The notes under the pieces are model-generated. The model was not told the DNA's origin. It saw nothing but the letters and a program-made list of their open reading frames with translations, and searched no databases. From contig NZ_BCSX01000021.1 in the NCBI RefSeq assembly GCF_001570425.1, positions 396,381-460,380 of the forward strand: a DNA stretch of 64,000 nt. The letters run 5' to 3'. A program made the translations under genes and the position numbers. The stretch is from Mycolicibacterium brisbanense (lineage in GTDB: Bacteria; Actinomycetota; Actinomycetes; Mycobacteriales; Mycobacteriaceae). Shown here in pieces: positions 43,774 to 52,140 of this stretch; within the stretch, counting starts at the first letter, position 1, and each line of letters starts with the position of its first letter.

Positions 43774-45159
43774 GTGCGCGGGCTGAGCGTGGGACGACGG
43801 ATCGCCGGTGTGCTGGCAGTGCTGGTCATCATCGGAACCTTCGACGTCCCAGCAGCATTCGCCGTCGATCCCCCGGTGGTGCCCCCCGGACCGCCGCCGG
43901 CCGGCCCGGTCGCCCCCGAAGATCCCACCGAACAGAAGACGGTGTGCGCGGTCACGGGAACGCGCCCCGGCACCGACTACGCGATGGCACCGATCGCGGA
44001 GGCGATGCTGCGCTACCGGGACGCGTGGGCGTACTCGACGGGTGCGGGTCAGAAGGTGGCGGTCATCGACACCGGAGTCAACCCGAATCCTCGACTGCCC
44101 ACGCTCGAGCCGGGGGGCGACTACGTGTCCGGCGGCGACGGTCTGTCTGATTGCGATGCGCACGGCACGCTCATCGCGGGAATCATCGCGGCCAAGCCCA
44201 GCCCCTCCGACGCGTTCGCGGGGGTGGCACCCGACGCCGCGATCCTGTCGATCCGGCAGAACAGCGCGTCGTTCGCGGTCAAAGGATTCGGACAGCAGGA
44301 GGACCGCAACGCGGTGTCCCCAGGCACCGGGCCCGCCGGTTACGGCAACACCCACACCCTGGCATTGGCCGTGGCACGGGCGGTCGACCTCGGCGCCACG
44401 GTCATCAACATGTCCGAATTGGCCTGTGCGCCTGCATCGGTCGGCGTCGAGGACGCGGACCTGGGGCGAGCGCTGAGATACGCCTTCGAACGCAACGTGG
44501 TGGTGGTCGCGGCGGCCGGCAACGTCGACAAACAAGGTCCGTGCGCGAACCAGAACACGATGACGGACCCGAACCTGCCGGTGCAGACCGCGTGGCGCAC
44601 TGTGCGCACGGTGGCCAGCCCGGCGTGGTTCACCGATTACGTGCTGACCGTGGCGGCCCTCTCCCCCTACGGTGAGCCGTCGGATTTCAGTCTCCACGGG
44701 CCGTGGATACAGGTGGCGGCTCCCGGTGAGCAGGTCGTGTCACTCAATCCTGTCGGCCCGGGTCTGACCAATGCCATTGTGGGCCAGCAAGGTTTGGCGC
44801 CGCTCAACGGAACCAGCTATGCGGCACCGTATGTCGCGGGGCTGGCCGCGTTGGTCAGGGCCAGGTTCCCACAGCTGACCGCGGCTGAGGTGATGGACCG
44901 GATCAGACGGACCGCTCACACTCCGGGCGCGGGACCGAATATCGCGACGGGCTACGGATTGATCGACCCGGTTGCGGCGCTGAGCGCCAGCCTTCCCGCT
45001 GAGCCGCCGGCACCACGGTCCGAAGCGCCGATCGCCGGGCCACCGACCCCTGATCGCGTCAGTACCCGCGCTCGGACGATTTCGTTCATCGTCGCAGGCG
45101 GATGCGTGACCGCAATGGTTTTCGCGTGGGCGGTGTCTGTCGCCTACCGCAGGAGATAG
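43774..45159 (+). CDS. mycP: Mycosin, subtilisin-like membrane protease of the ESX system
   Basis: A 461-residue protein with an N-terminal signal sequence, a Pro-rich N-terminal extension (PPVVPPGPPPAGP) and a subtilase domain. A C-terminal TM helix ends in RRR. The catalytic triad is complete: D99 (VIDTGV), H130 (DAHGTLIAGI) and S348 (GTSYAAPYVAG). Mycosins cap and stabilise the ESX complex in the periplasm. The GTG start was chosen 2 bp after the eccD stop. Confidence 0.93.
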   Translation: MRGLSVGRRIAGVLAVLVIIGTFDVPAAFAVDPPVVPPGPPPAGPVAPEDPTEQKTVCAVTGTRPGTDYAMAPIAEAMLRYRDAWAYSTGAGQKVAVIDTGVNPNPRLPTLEPGGDYVSGGDGLSDCDAHGTLIAGIIAAKPSPSDAFAGVAPDAAILSIRQNSASFAVKGFGQQEDRNAVSPGTGPAGYGNTHTLALAVARAVDLGATVINMSELACAPASVGVEDADLGRALRYAFERNVVVVAAAGNVDKQGPCANQNTMTDPNLPVQTAWRTVRTVASPAWFTDYVLTVAALSPYGEPSDFSLHGPWIQVAAPGEQVVSLNPVGPGLTNAIVGQQGLAPLNGTSYAAPYVAGLAALVRARFPQLTAAEVMDRIRRTAHTPGAGPNIATGYGLIDPVAALSASLPAEPPAPRSEAPIAGPPTPDRVSTRARTISFIVAGGCVTAMVFAWAVSVAYRRR

Positions 45160-45166
45160 CACGAAC

Positions 45167-45194
45167 GGGACGTTCGGCCATCACCGAACGCCCC
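45167..45194. terminator. Bidirectional terminator-like hairpin between mycP and esx genes
   Basis: The stem CGTTCGG (45171-45177) pairs with CCGAACG (45184-45190) around a 6-nt loop and can extend by GGG/CCC across one mismatch. It sits between the convergent mycP and esx genes. No T-run is present, as is common in mycobacteria. Confidence 0.6.
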
Positions 45195-45206
45195 GCTCGG
45201 GGTGAC

Positions 45207-45503
45207 TCAGAAATCCGCGGCGTTGGCGCGGTCCAGCGCTGCCATGAGGTCCTGCTGATCGCGGCCGCGGTGGTTGCCCGCGGTCATCTCCTGCACAGCA
45301 GACTCCATCACATTGGCGAGTTGCTGGTGTGCACTCTGCAGGGCCTGGGCACCCTGACCCTCGTACACGCTGTAAAGCACCTTGAACACGGTGTCGACCT
45401 CTTGCTGCAGGGCCCGGGCGTCGGACAGGCTCGAGTCGAGGCTGTCGAGGTGCATGTGGTTCTGGCCGAAGTCGTACTTGATGGTGCTGCCGTCGAATGA
45501 CAT
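45207..45503 (-). CDS. WXG100/Esx-like secreted protein (YEG variant)
   Basis: A 98-residue helical-hairpin protein of the Esx family. The turn reads VYEGQGAQAL where W-x-G is normally found, so the Trp is replaced by Tyr. AGGAACT precedes the ATG. It follows the other Esx gene by 20 bp on the same strand, the EsxB/EsxA pair arrangement, and they presumably form a heterodimeric ESX substrate. No C-terminal YxxxD/E export motif is visible. Confidence 0.8.
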   Translation of the reverse strand: MSFDGSTIKYDFGQNHMHLDSLDSSLSDARALQQEVDTVFKVLYSVYEGQGAQALQSAHQQLANVMESAVQEMTAGNHRGRDQQDLMAALDRANAADF

Positions 45504-45523
45504 GGGAGTTCCTGCTTTCCGGT

Positions 45524-45793
45524 CTAGGCCTGATCGGCGTTGGCGATGCTGTGGATGTGGGTCTTGCCCTTTTCGGCGATGTTGGTGAGCGTCTGGATCA
45601 GCGCGTTGTACTCGTCATGCTGCTGGGTTTTCATGCTGCTGAACTTGCCTGCCGCAACGCCGTTCCACGGGCCGCTGACCATGGTCTCGGTCTCGCCGGT
45701 CATCTTGGCGACGATGCTGCGGGCCCGGCCCATGGCCTCATCGATCTGGGTGATCTTGGCTGCTGCTTCCTGAGGGGTAAGTGCAACGACCAT
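45524..45793 (-). CDS. WXG100/Esx-like secreted protein
   Basis: An 89-residue WXG100 protein with W-N-G at the turn (SGPWNGVAAGKFSSMKTQQ), helical on both sides. AGGAG precedes the ATG. It is paired with the adjacent 98-residue protein and lies downstream of espG on the same strand. The C-terminus lacks a YxxxD/E motif. Confidence 0.87.
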   Translation of the reverse strand: MVVALTPQEAAAKITQIDEAMGRARSIVAKMTGETETMVSGPWNGVAAGKFSSMKTQQHDEYNALIQTLTNIAEKGKTHIHSIANADQA

Positions 45794-45875
45794 GTGATGG
45801 TTCTCCTGTCTGGTTCCTGAGTTGTGCTACCCGATGCGGTTTCGTAGGTCTGTGTGGTGTCAACTCTTTCGTCGG

Positions 45876-46694
45876 CTACTGGGCGGCCTCCCCCCACCCG
45901 GTCGGCACCAGCTCGGCGAGTTGGGAAACCGCCTGTGCCACGCGGTGGTCCGATCCGGGCTTGATGGTGGTCCACAACTGACTGGTCGGCGACAGGCTCG
46001 GCGCGCAGACGAGCCTGCCGCGCTTGGTGTAATAGACGGCAACCGCTCCGGGCGTCCGGACCACCCGATCAGTCGACGGATCCACTGCGTGGCAGACGAT
46101 CTCGCCGAACGCCAGGCGGGACGCGAACGCGGCGCCGAGCGTCATGGCTACCTGCAGGCCCGCGCCGAGCGCACGCAGCCGGTCGGTCAGATATGTGGCG
46201 TCGTGCCCTCCGTTCAGGCACTCGGCGAGTTCGTCGGTGGGCGCACCGAATCCGTCGACCGACGCCGGCTCGGCAGCGGGCAGTTCGGCCAGCACCGCAC
46301 GGATGAGCTCGGACAGGCCGGCCCGGGAGGCGAGCGGGCGCAACGTCACCGCGTCGCCGATCCGGCGGGCAGATACGCACATGCTGCCGGCCCGGGCGAT
46401 ACACACCCTGGCCACGCCCGCGGGCGTCACCAGGCGCAGCGCCAGTTCGTACGATGGCCGCCGCAGGATCTGCACGAGGTCGGCCAGCTCGGGCAGCACG
46501 CCGTCGGTGTCGAGTAAACCGCGGGACGCGAGGCTGCGGCCGGCGGCCCGATGGGCCCGTTCGAGTGCGCCGACGGTGTCATGCCGTGGCCGCATTGCCA
46601 GCACCACCGGAAACTCGGCGATACCCAGCTGGGTGCCGACGGCGTGGAGCTCGTCGTCGCTCAGCTCGAAAAGCGGTGTGGCCGGGGCGCTCAT
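45876..46694 (-). CDS. espG: EspG, PE/PPE-specific secretion chaperone
   Basis: A 272-residue cytosolic protein of the EspG family (ELSDDELHAVGTQLGIAEFP near the start, AVAVYYTKRGRLVCAPS near the end). EspG binds the tip of PPE helices and delivers PE/PPE pairs to its ESX system. The ATG overlaps the upstream PPE stop by 4 bp, so chaperone and client are coupled. The presence of EspG, PE and PPE separates this ESX from ESX-4-type loci. Confidence 0.85.
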   Translation of the reverse strand: MSAPATPLFELSDDELHAVGTQLGIAEFPVVLAMRPRHDTVGALERAHRAAGRSLASRGLLDTDGVLPELADLVQILRRPSYELALRLVTPAGVARVCIARAGSMCVSARRIGDAVTLRPLASRAGLSELIRAVLAELPAAEPASVDGFGAPTDELAECLNGGHDATYLTDRLRALGAGLQVAMTLGAAFASRLAFGEIVCHAVDPSTDRVVRTPGAVAVYYTKRGRLVCAPSLSPTSQLWTTIKPGSDHRVAQAVSQLAELVPTGWGEAAQ

Positions 46695-47755
46695 GAGTCG
46701 TGGCTCTCGCCGCCGATGACCGCCACCCACCGGTGGGCGATCTGCTCAGGGGCGGGCGGGGTCTCGTCAGGTGTGTCGAGCTGCGGCGCCGGATCGACGA
46801 GGCCGTCGAAAAGCGTGGTGCCGGTCGTCTGCAGCAGAATCGGCTCGTCGTTGACCTGCGCGGCGGGTAACCACGACGCCGGGGCGGCCGATAGGCCCGC
46901 TTCGCCGCCACCCTCGAGAGCTTCCGGTGGACGCTGCGACTCGTAGTCGCGACCGCTGTCGTACCCGCGGGCCATGCCCGCCATCGGGGCGTAGGGCGCG
47001 CCGGCATACCCGGATGCTGACGCCGCGCTCACTGCGGACACCCGAGTCGATGGCTGAACTTCTTTGGAGCCCGGGACATCACGCGCGGTGCGGGGGCTCA
47101 GCGGCAGGACGGGGGTGATGGGCGCGAAGCCAGCCGCCCCGCCGTGTGCGGAAGCGCTTCCGGACGAACCGGATGCGGCGTCGGACTTTGGATCCGCGCC
47201 GGCATGGCCACCGTGGACGACCGGCGGCGGTGGTGGTTCGTCCCACGCCGTGGCCAGGGGTGCGGTGGCATCCTCGTACTGATGCATGACTGCAGCCGCG
47301 TCGGCCTGGGCGGCTGCGGCGGCGGCATCGAATTCGGCGAACTGACCGCTGAGGACCGCGCCGTTGTAGGCCGCCAGCGAGGCCATCATGTCGCGCTGCG
47401 CCCGCGCCTCCACGGCCTCGCTGACAGAGGGCATGGACATGATGGCCGAGGTGGCGGCGACGGCGGCTTCCTCGGCGCGCTGCCCGTTGGCCGCGGCATT
47501 GAGTGCCTTGGCCCGCAACCAATCCCCGAGCTCTTGCAGGCGGCTCAGCACCGTCGGCGTGTGCGCGCTGTCCCACGACGTGCGGAGCTGGTCAAGGAGT
47601 TCGGTGTACTCGTCGGCGGCCGCGGCAAAGCCGGTCGCGACGCGTTGCCACGCGGCGCCCGCGTCGCCGACCGACGATGGACCAGGGCCGTCGGTGAGGT
47701 CGCGTGCCAACTGCTCGGCACTGCGCGACTCCCACACCACACCGGTGTAACCCAC
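46691..47755 (-). CDS. PPE-family protein lacking the PPE motif
   Basis: A 354-residue protein. The N-terminal ~175 residues have the all-helical PPE fold (VATGFAAAADEYTELLDQLR, AMMASLAAYNGAVLSGQFA). The WxG-type turn reads SWDSAH, and the usual Pro-Pro-Glu near residue 10 is replaced by WES. The C-terminal half is Pro/Gly/Ser-rich and low complexity. It is preceded by a PE gene (31 bp) and followed by the overlapping espG, the usual PE-PPE-EspG arrangement. GTG start. Confidence 0.8.
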   Translation of the reverse strand: MGYTGVVWESRSAEQLARDLTDGPGPSSVGDAGAAWQRVATGFAAAADEYTELLDQLRTSWDSAHTPTVLSRLQELGDWLRAKALNAAANGQRAEEAAVAATSAIMSMPSVSEAVEARAQRDMMASLAAYNGAVLSGQFAEFDAAAAAAQADAAAVMHQYEDATAPLATAWDEPPPPPVVHGGHAGADPKSDAASGSSGSASAHGGAAGFAPITPVLPLSPRTARDVPGSKEVQPSTRVSAVSAASASGYAGAPYAPMAGMARGYDSGRDYESQRPPEALEGGGEAGLSAAPASWLPAAQVNDEPILLQTTGTTLFDGLVDPAPQLDTPDETPPAPEQIAHRWVAVIGGESHDS

Positions 47756-47785
47756 GTTGGCGGAACCCCTCGAATCGGTTGCCGG

Positions 47786-48073
47786 TCAGGCAGTGAACTC
47801 CGCGTCGGCGTCGATCACCTTGCCGGTATTGGTCCGCAGGATTGCGGCGATCTCCCGGAGTTCGGCGATGCCTGCCTCCGCGGACTCCGAATACGACGCG
47901 TGGACGGTGTTCAACGTCGACGACACCCGCGTCGACACTTCGTCACGACCCACCGGCACGGTGTCCAGGTGGGCTCGTTCGGCCTGCAGCAGATCGGCGA
48001 GGCGGCTTGCGATCGCATCCAGCCTTGCGCCGACCTCCGTCAATTGCTGTGTCTCGATGGACAATCCGGACAT
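47786..48073 (-). CDS. PE-family protein (partner of PPE)
   Basis: A 95-residue helical protein. GRDEVSTRVSSTLNTVHASY aligns by eye with the PE motif PAGADEVSAAVA...AHAQ. The usual Pro-Glu pair near the start is not present (LSIETQQL). Two ATGs compete; the one at 48073 has GGGGG at good spacing, while the one at 48079 abuts the G-run. Its position just upstream of the PPE gene supports a PE/PPE heterodimer. Confidence 0.72.
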   Translation of the reverse strand: MSGLSIETQQLTEVGARLDAIASRLADLLQAERAHLDTVPVGRDEVSTRVSSTLNTVHASYSESAEAGIAELREIAAILRTNTGKVIDADAEFTA

Positions 48074-48115
48074 CGTCATCCCCCAATCAGTTTCGAAGCC
48101 GGGCGCTTCGGTCGA

Positions 48116-49426
48116 TCACGAGCTCCTGGTGCTCACCGGTTCGGCTTCACCGATGACCGGCGGCGCTGCGGTCCCCAGGTCGCCGAGGATCTCGTCACCG
48201 TGGTCGGTGGTGTGCAGGAACGCCGGTGCGGTGTGATGCCCGCCGGGGCGGGCACCGGCGCCGTGGGCCATCGGTGCCATCGGGCTGCCCATCATCGGCG
48301 TTCCGGACAGACCCGCGCCGGTCCGGGCCGGTCCGATGGCGCGTGCGGCGTCCTCGCTGACCGGCGGCACCGGCGGTGTGGACCGCGCGGCCAACGTTGT
48401 CGCACCCAGCGCCGCGCCGCCACCACCGGCTCCACCACCGCCGGAGGCGTGGGCGAGCCCGGCGGCGGCCGGAGTGATGGCCGGTGTCGCGGCCGCCAAC
48501 GGATCGCCGACACCCTGCTTGGCTCCGGTACCGGCCAGCTGGGACGCCAATTGCGAGGCCGTCTGAGTGCCCTGTTGTGCGGCCTGGCTGACGCTGTTCA
48601 TCAGTGCGGAAAGACCTTGGGAGCCACCGGATGACGATGCCGCAGCCGGCGCAGCCGACTGCGCGGCGCTGGTCGCGGCCGTCGTCGGTGCCTCGGTCAC
48701 CGGCAACGCGCGGCCGGCTTCGGTGACCTGCGCGGTCTGGCCGGAAAGTTCCGATTGCAATTCGGTCATGGCTTCGACGGCCTGGGTCACAGCGTCGGTC
48801 GCGGCGCTCACCACCGCCGCCCAGCCCCACGGGAAGATGATGTTCGGGCCGATCGCGGCGAGCGTCGCCATGAACTGGTTGATGATCGCGATCAGCCGGG
48901 CTTCGGTCTGACTGACGGCCGCGGCCGCCGCCGTCAGCGAACTGCGCAGCGCCTGCGCCTGCGTGCTGAGATCGGTGCCGTTCTTCATCGCCGCCACGGT
49001 CTTCGCGGCTGCGGAGGTAGCGCCTGCGCCTTCCCAGTTGCCCGCCAGACTGCCCATGGCACTGGTGAGATTGCCCGAGGACGCGTCGAAGGCCTGAGAT
49101 ATGCCCTGGAACATGGTCGTGGGGTCGAGCGCCTGGAACATGCCGGTGCCCAGAGTGCCGAGCGCGTCGGTGATGGGCTGGATGAGCGCGGTCGGATCCA
49201 TCGGGCCAGGGGGTTGAGCCGGCGGCTGAGCGGATGCGGCATCCGGTGCGGGGTAACCCAGCTGGGCAAGGATCTCGTGCACAGGGCGGTTGAGGTACTC
49301 GCGCAGGTTCTGTTCCTGAGCTGCTATCGCGGCACTCGCATCGAAACCTGGTAACTGCTGGGCAAATTGAGCTGTCGGGTGGTCGGGCGCGGTGACCGCG
49401 ACCATCGGCGCAGGAGTGGCACCCAC
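48116..49426 (-). CDS. ESX-associated Ala/Gly-rich protein (Esp-like, putative substrate)
   Basis: A 436-residue protein that I cannot place in a named family. The N-terminal LREYLNRPVHEILAQLGYP and a helical core with WEGAGA (W-x-G-like) and a hydrophobic stretch (IGPNIIFPWGWAAVVSAATD) resemble the EspA/EspE-type ESX substrates. The C-terminal half is Ala/Gly/Pro-rich, and the tail (HTAPAFLHTTDHGDEILGD) looks like a conserved tail seen in ESX-associated proteins. GTG start 8 bp after the PE-like gene upstream. It probably is secreted or acts at the ESX complex. Confidence 0.6.
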   Translation of the reverse strand: MGATPAPMVAVTAPDHPTAQFAQQLPGFDASAAIAAQEQNLREYLNRPVHEILAQLGYPAPDAASAQPPAQPPGPMDPTALIQPITDALGTLGTGMFQALDPTTMFQGISQAFDASSGNLTSAMGSLAGNWEGAGATSAAAKTVAAMKNGTDLSTQAQALRSSLTAAAAAVSQTEARLIAIINQFMATLAAIGPNIIFPWGWAAVVSAATDAVTQAVEAMTELQSELSGQTAQVTEAGRALPVTEAPTTAATSAAQSAAPAAASSSGGSQGLSALMNSVSQAAQQGTQTASQLASQLAGTGAKQGVGDPLAAATPAITPAAAGLAHASGGGGAGGGGAALGATTLAARSTPPVPPVSEDAARAIGPARTGAGLSGTPMMGSPMAPMAHGAGARPGGHHTAPAFLHTTDHGDEILGDLGTAAPPVIGEAEPVSTRSS

Positions 49427-49434
49427 AGCGAGTC

Positions 49435-49728
49435 CTAGGCCGACGACGTTGAATCGGCAGCGGTCAGGGCGGTCTTGGCGGCCGAGGTGGTGCCGCTGAT
49501 GCCGGCATGAACCGCACCGACGAGCAGGGTGCCGGCCAAGTTGTTGGCCTGCGCATGCCCGAACGCGGCCAGGTATGTGGCCCCGATCGGGCCTATTGCC
49601 ACCGCCGCTGCCGTCAGCATGGCCGCCGAGTCGGCCGACCCGGCCGTACTGATGAGCTCGCCCGCGACGGCGTTCGCCGCGGCGAACGCATCCATCCCCG
49701 CTGGGACAGCGGTCAAACCGGAACTCAC
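49435..49728 (-). CDS. Second PE/EspF-like small protein
   Basis: A 97-residue Ala-rich helical protein (SGLTAVPAGMDAFAAANAVA). Its start is GTG with GGGGAG 9 bp upstream. A longer open frame (to 50067) exists, but the extension has no ribosome-binding site or family features. It precedes the 436-residue Esp-like gene, so the pair mimics a PE/PPE or EspF/EspE arrangement. 217 bp upstream of it hold no gene. Confidence 0.6.
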   Translation of the reverse strand: MSSGLTAVPAGMDAFAAANAVAGELISTAGSADSAAMLTAAAVAIGPIGATYLAAFGHAQANNLAGTLLVGAVHAGISGTTSAAKTALTAADSTSSA

Positions 49729-49945
49729 GCCAAAACTCCCCAAGTTTTGTTTCGTTCTGTGTGCAGCCGCACCGTTGCAGAGGGCGGTATCAGGGTGACA
49801 CCCGAACTCGAAGTCTAGCCCGCACCAGTCTCTTTGGCGAGACACCGCCGTTAACCCGTTGTGCGCCAGATGAAGCGGAAGCTGCAGTGATCGCGGCGCG
49901 CAGGCTATCCGGGGAAGCCCACTGTCATGCGGGCTCGCAGGCGAT

Positions 49946-50287
49946 CTAGGTGGGGTTTCCGTGCGGCTCATCCGACGGATCGGCCCGCAGTTGGTCGAAC
50001 TCGGCCCGGAACTGTGCGACGAGTTGATCACGCCGGGACAACGCGGCTTTGGCCGCCGTCTGCCCAATGTTCACAATCAATTCAGATAAATCGTTGGGGC
50101 TCAACTGCGTTGCTGCGCTGCCCAGGGTCAGGTCGGTCAGTCCGCCCATGGCGTCCACTTCCACCGACACCGCGCGGTTGCGCGTGGTGGCCCGGACTCG
50201 GATGGCATCGCAGTGCTCGTTGAGGCTGTGCAGCAGATCGCGTTGCCGCGCGATGCGGGCGACGACGCGGTCGGCCAACCCGGTCAC
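49946..50287 (-). CDS. YbaB/EbfC-family protein (EspL-like)
   Basis: A 113-residue protein with the YbaB-type pattern: a helix, then the beta segment RAVSVEVDAMGGLTDLTLGS, then a long amphipathic C-terminal helix. ESX-1 and other ESX loci encode a YbaB-fold protein (EspL), so a chaperone-like role is plausible. The GTG start overlaps the stop of the preceding gene (GTGA). Confidence 0.72.
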   Translation of the reverse strand: MTGLADRVVARIARQRDLLHSLNEHCDAIRVRATTRNRAVSVEVDAMGGLTDLTLGSAATQLSPNDLSELIVNIGQTAAKAALSRRDQLVAQFRAEFDQLRADPSDEPHGNPT

Positions 50288-50604
50288 ACGGACCTCAGCC
50301 AGCTGTCGGGAAGAACCTCGTCGTCGCGATCGGCGGCAGCTTCGGCGCGGCGCAGGTCATCTTCGGTGGCCAGCTGCAGGTTTCGGATCACGACGGGGTC
50401 GACATTGTGTGCAGACAACTCGCGGCGCCGGGCCACCTGAGCGCGCGCAGCGGCCAGCCGGCACAGCCCGAGGATTTCCTCGGCAAGCAGTCGCGGATCC
50501 TTGGTCATCTCGCGCGCGTCAATTTTGAGTGCCAGTGGCAGGCCGCGTTCGGTTGTGGTGACACTGATCCCGCCCGTGCGGGAGCGTGCAGACGGGAAAT
50601 CCAC
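50284..50604 (-). CDS. Small YbaB-like protein of unknown function
   Basis: A 106-residue protein. The segment ISVTTTERGLPLALKIDARE then a long helix (AEEILGLCRLAAARAQVARR) resembles the second half of a YbaB fold, and the C-terminus is acidic. The GTG start has GAGGAG 7 bp upstream. It overlaps the next YbaB-like gene, so the two may form a heterodimer. It is divergent from the EspI-like gene; the 131 bp between them must hold both promoters. Confidence 0.6.
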   Translation of the reverse strand: MDFPSARSRTGGISVTTTERGLPLALKIDAREMTKDPRLLAEEILGLCRLAAARAQVARRRELSAHNVDPVVIRNLQLATEDDLRRAEAAADRDDEVLPDSWLRSV

Positions 50605-50735
50605 CAGCGGGCTCCTCGTGAAAAAGTTTGCTACTCAGCCAGATAACGGCGATTTGCGCCGGATGCTCCCGGCCCGGTTGATTCAGTACGATACCAATCG
50701 GGCGCCGATCTACGACGTGGAAGGACCGGACGACG

Positions 50736-52118
50736 TTGGCCAAACACCATGGGGCGCCTGCCCAGCCGCCGTGGTTGCAGGGGTACCCGCCGCGTTTCAA
50801 CGGGTCGCTGCCGTCGTTGCCTGCTGACGACTTTCCGTCGGAAATACCGGTCAGGGGCGATTCTTGTCAGAACTCGGAAGTTGCTGACACACCTGTCAAT
50901 TCGGATAACGGGCAGTGGGACAAAACTGACGCGGCTTCTGAATCCGTGGCATCACAAAGTGATTCATCTACAGACCCGCATGACCCCGTCGAGGCACGAG
51001 CCGCGGAACTGCTGAGACTGCTGGGTCAGAATCGGCCGGCGGTTGACGCACCGGTCGATGAGGAACCGCAACAGCGCGTCGAGGTCCAGCAGCCGGCCAC
51101 CGTGCACGAGCACAGTGCAGTCCCTGAGTGGGACGTGCCGCGATGGGAGACCCCCGCCGCTGCGGCCTACCCCCAGCATTCGCCGCATCACACGCTTCGT
51201 CCCCTCGATGAGGCCGCCATCGCCAACCGGGGTCGGTTCGCGCCCCGGTCGGGGTGGCGTCGCGCCGTCTACCGCGTGAGCGCGGGTCGGGTCAATCCAG
51301 GTGATTCGCCGCGAGACCGTCGGCGCGACGAGGTGTACGCGCGCATCCGCCAACCCGTCCGCGGTGACTTCCGGATCGCGGTGCTGTCCATCAAAGGTGG
51401 GGTGGGCAAGACGACGACCACCTTGGGCCTCGGTTCGGCCTTCGCCCGGATCCGCACGGATCGGGTCATCGCCGTCGATGCGAACCCCGATCGCGGCACG
51501 CTGGCGCAGCGCGTCGACGACCCGTCCCGGGCCACGGTGCGTGACCTGCTGAGCGATCCGAACATCACGCGTTATTCGGATGTTCGTGCCTACACGCGCA
51601 TGTCGGAGAGCCGGCTGGAGGTACTCGGCAGTCCGATCGACCCGGCGATCTCCGAAGCGTTCTGCGAGGCTGACTACCGCCGGACCATCGACATCTTGCA
51701 GAGCTACTACAACATCGTGCTCACCGACTGTGGCACCGGCATCATGCATTCGGCGATGGCCGGGGTTCTGGATCTGGCGCACGCCGTCGTCCTGGTGAGT
51801 TCGCCGGCTCTCGACGCTGCGCGCAGCGCTTCGGCAACCCTGGAATGGCTGACCCAGCACGGCTATTCGGGTTTGGCACAGGAATCACACCTGGTACTCA
51901 GCGCGGCGCGGCCCGGCGCTTCGGCCGTGCATATGGAGAAAGTTTACGAGCATTTCCAGTCCAGGTGCCGATCTGTTCACCTGATTCCGTTCGACTTCCA
52001 TTTGGCCGAAGGTGGAGAAATCGACGTGGACTTGCTCAAGCCCGCGACCTTCGAGGCGTATGTCGAACTGGCCGGGGCTATTTCGGAGAAGTTCGGCCTG
52101 CTTCGGCCGAACGTCTGA
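50736..52118 (+). CDS. EspI-like ParA/MinD-family ATPase, first copy
   Basis: A 460-residue protein starting at a TTG (AAGGA upstream). The N-terminal ~150 residues are acidic, Pro/Gln-rich and disordered. A short basic motif (WRRAVYRVSAGRVNPGDSP) leads to a MinD/ParA-type ATPase with Walker A at K220 (SIKGGVGKTTTTLG), DANPDRGTLAQ and TDCGTG. EspI of ESX-1 has the same layout and affects secretion when ATP is low. It is followed after 22 bp by eccA and after that by a second copy. Confidence 0.85.
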   Translation: MAKHHGAPAQPPWLQGYPPRFNGSLPSLPADDFPSEIPVRGDSCQNSEVADTPVNSDNGQWDKTDAASESVASQSDSSTDPHDPVEARAAELLRLLGQNRPAVDAPVDEEPQQRVEVQQPATVHEHSAVPEWDVPRWETPAAAAYPQHSPHHTLRPLDEAAIANRGRFAPRSGWRRAVYRVSAGRVNPGDSPRDRRRDEVYARIRQPVRGDFRIAVLSIKGGVGKTTTTLGLGSAFARIRTDRVIAVDANPDRGTLAQRVDDPSRATVRDLLSDPNITRYSDVRAYTRMSESRLEVLGSPIDPAISEAFCEADYRRTIDILQSYYNIVLTDCGTGIMHSAMAGVLDLAHAVVLVSSPALDAARSASATLEWLTQHGYSGLAQESHLVLSAARPGASAVHMEKVYEHFQSRCRSVHLIPFDFHLAEGGEIDVDLLKPATFEAYVELAGAISEKFGLLRPNV

Positions 52119-52140
52119 ACGACGACACAGTCAGGACGCC

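Noticed and set aside
48116..49426. Considered as a toxin of polymorphic type because of its export-like N-terminus
   Set aside because: The C-terminal half is low complexity, with no catalytic motif and no adjacent immunity gene.
49729..50067. Upstream extension of the PE-like ORF to 50067
   Set aside because: The extension is low complexity, overlaps the YbaB-like gene and lacks a ribosome-binding site, whereas the GTG at 49728 has GGGGAG.
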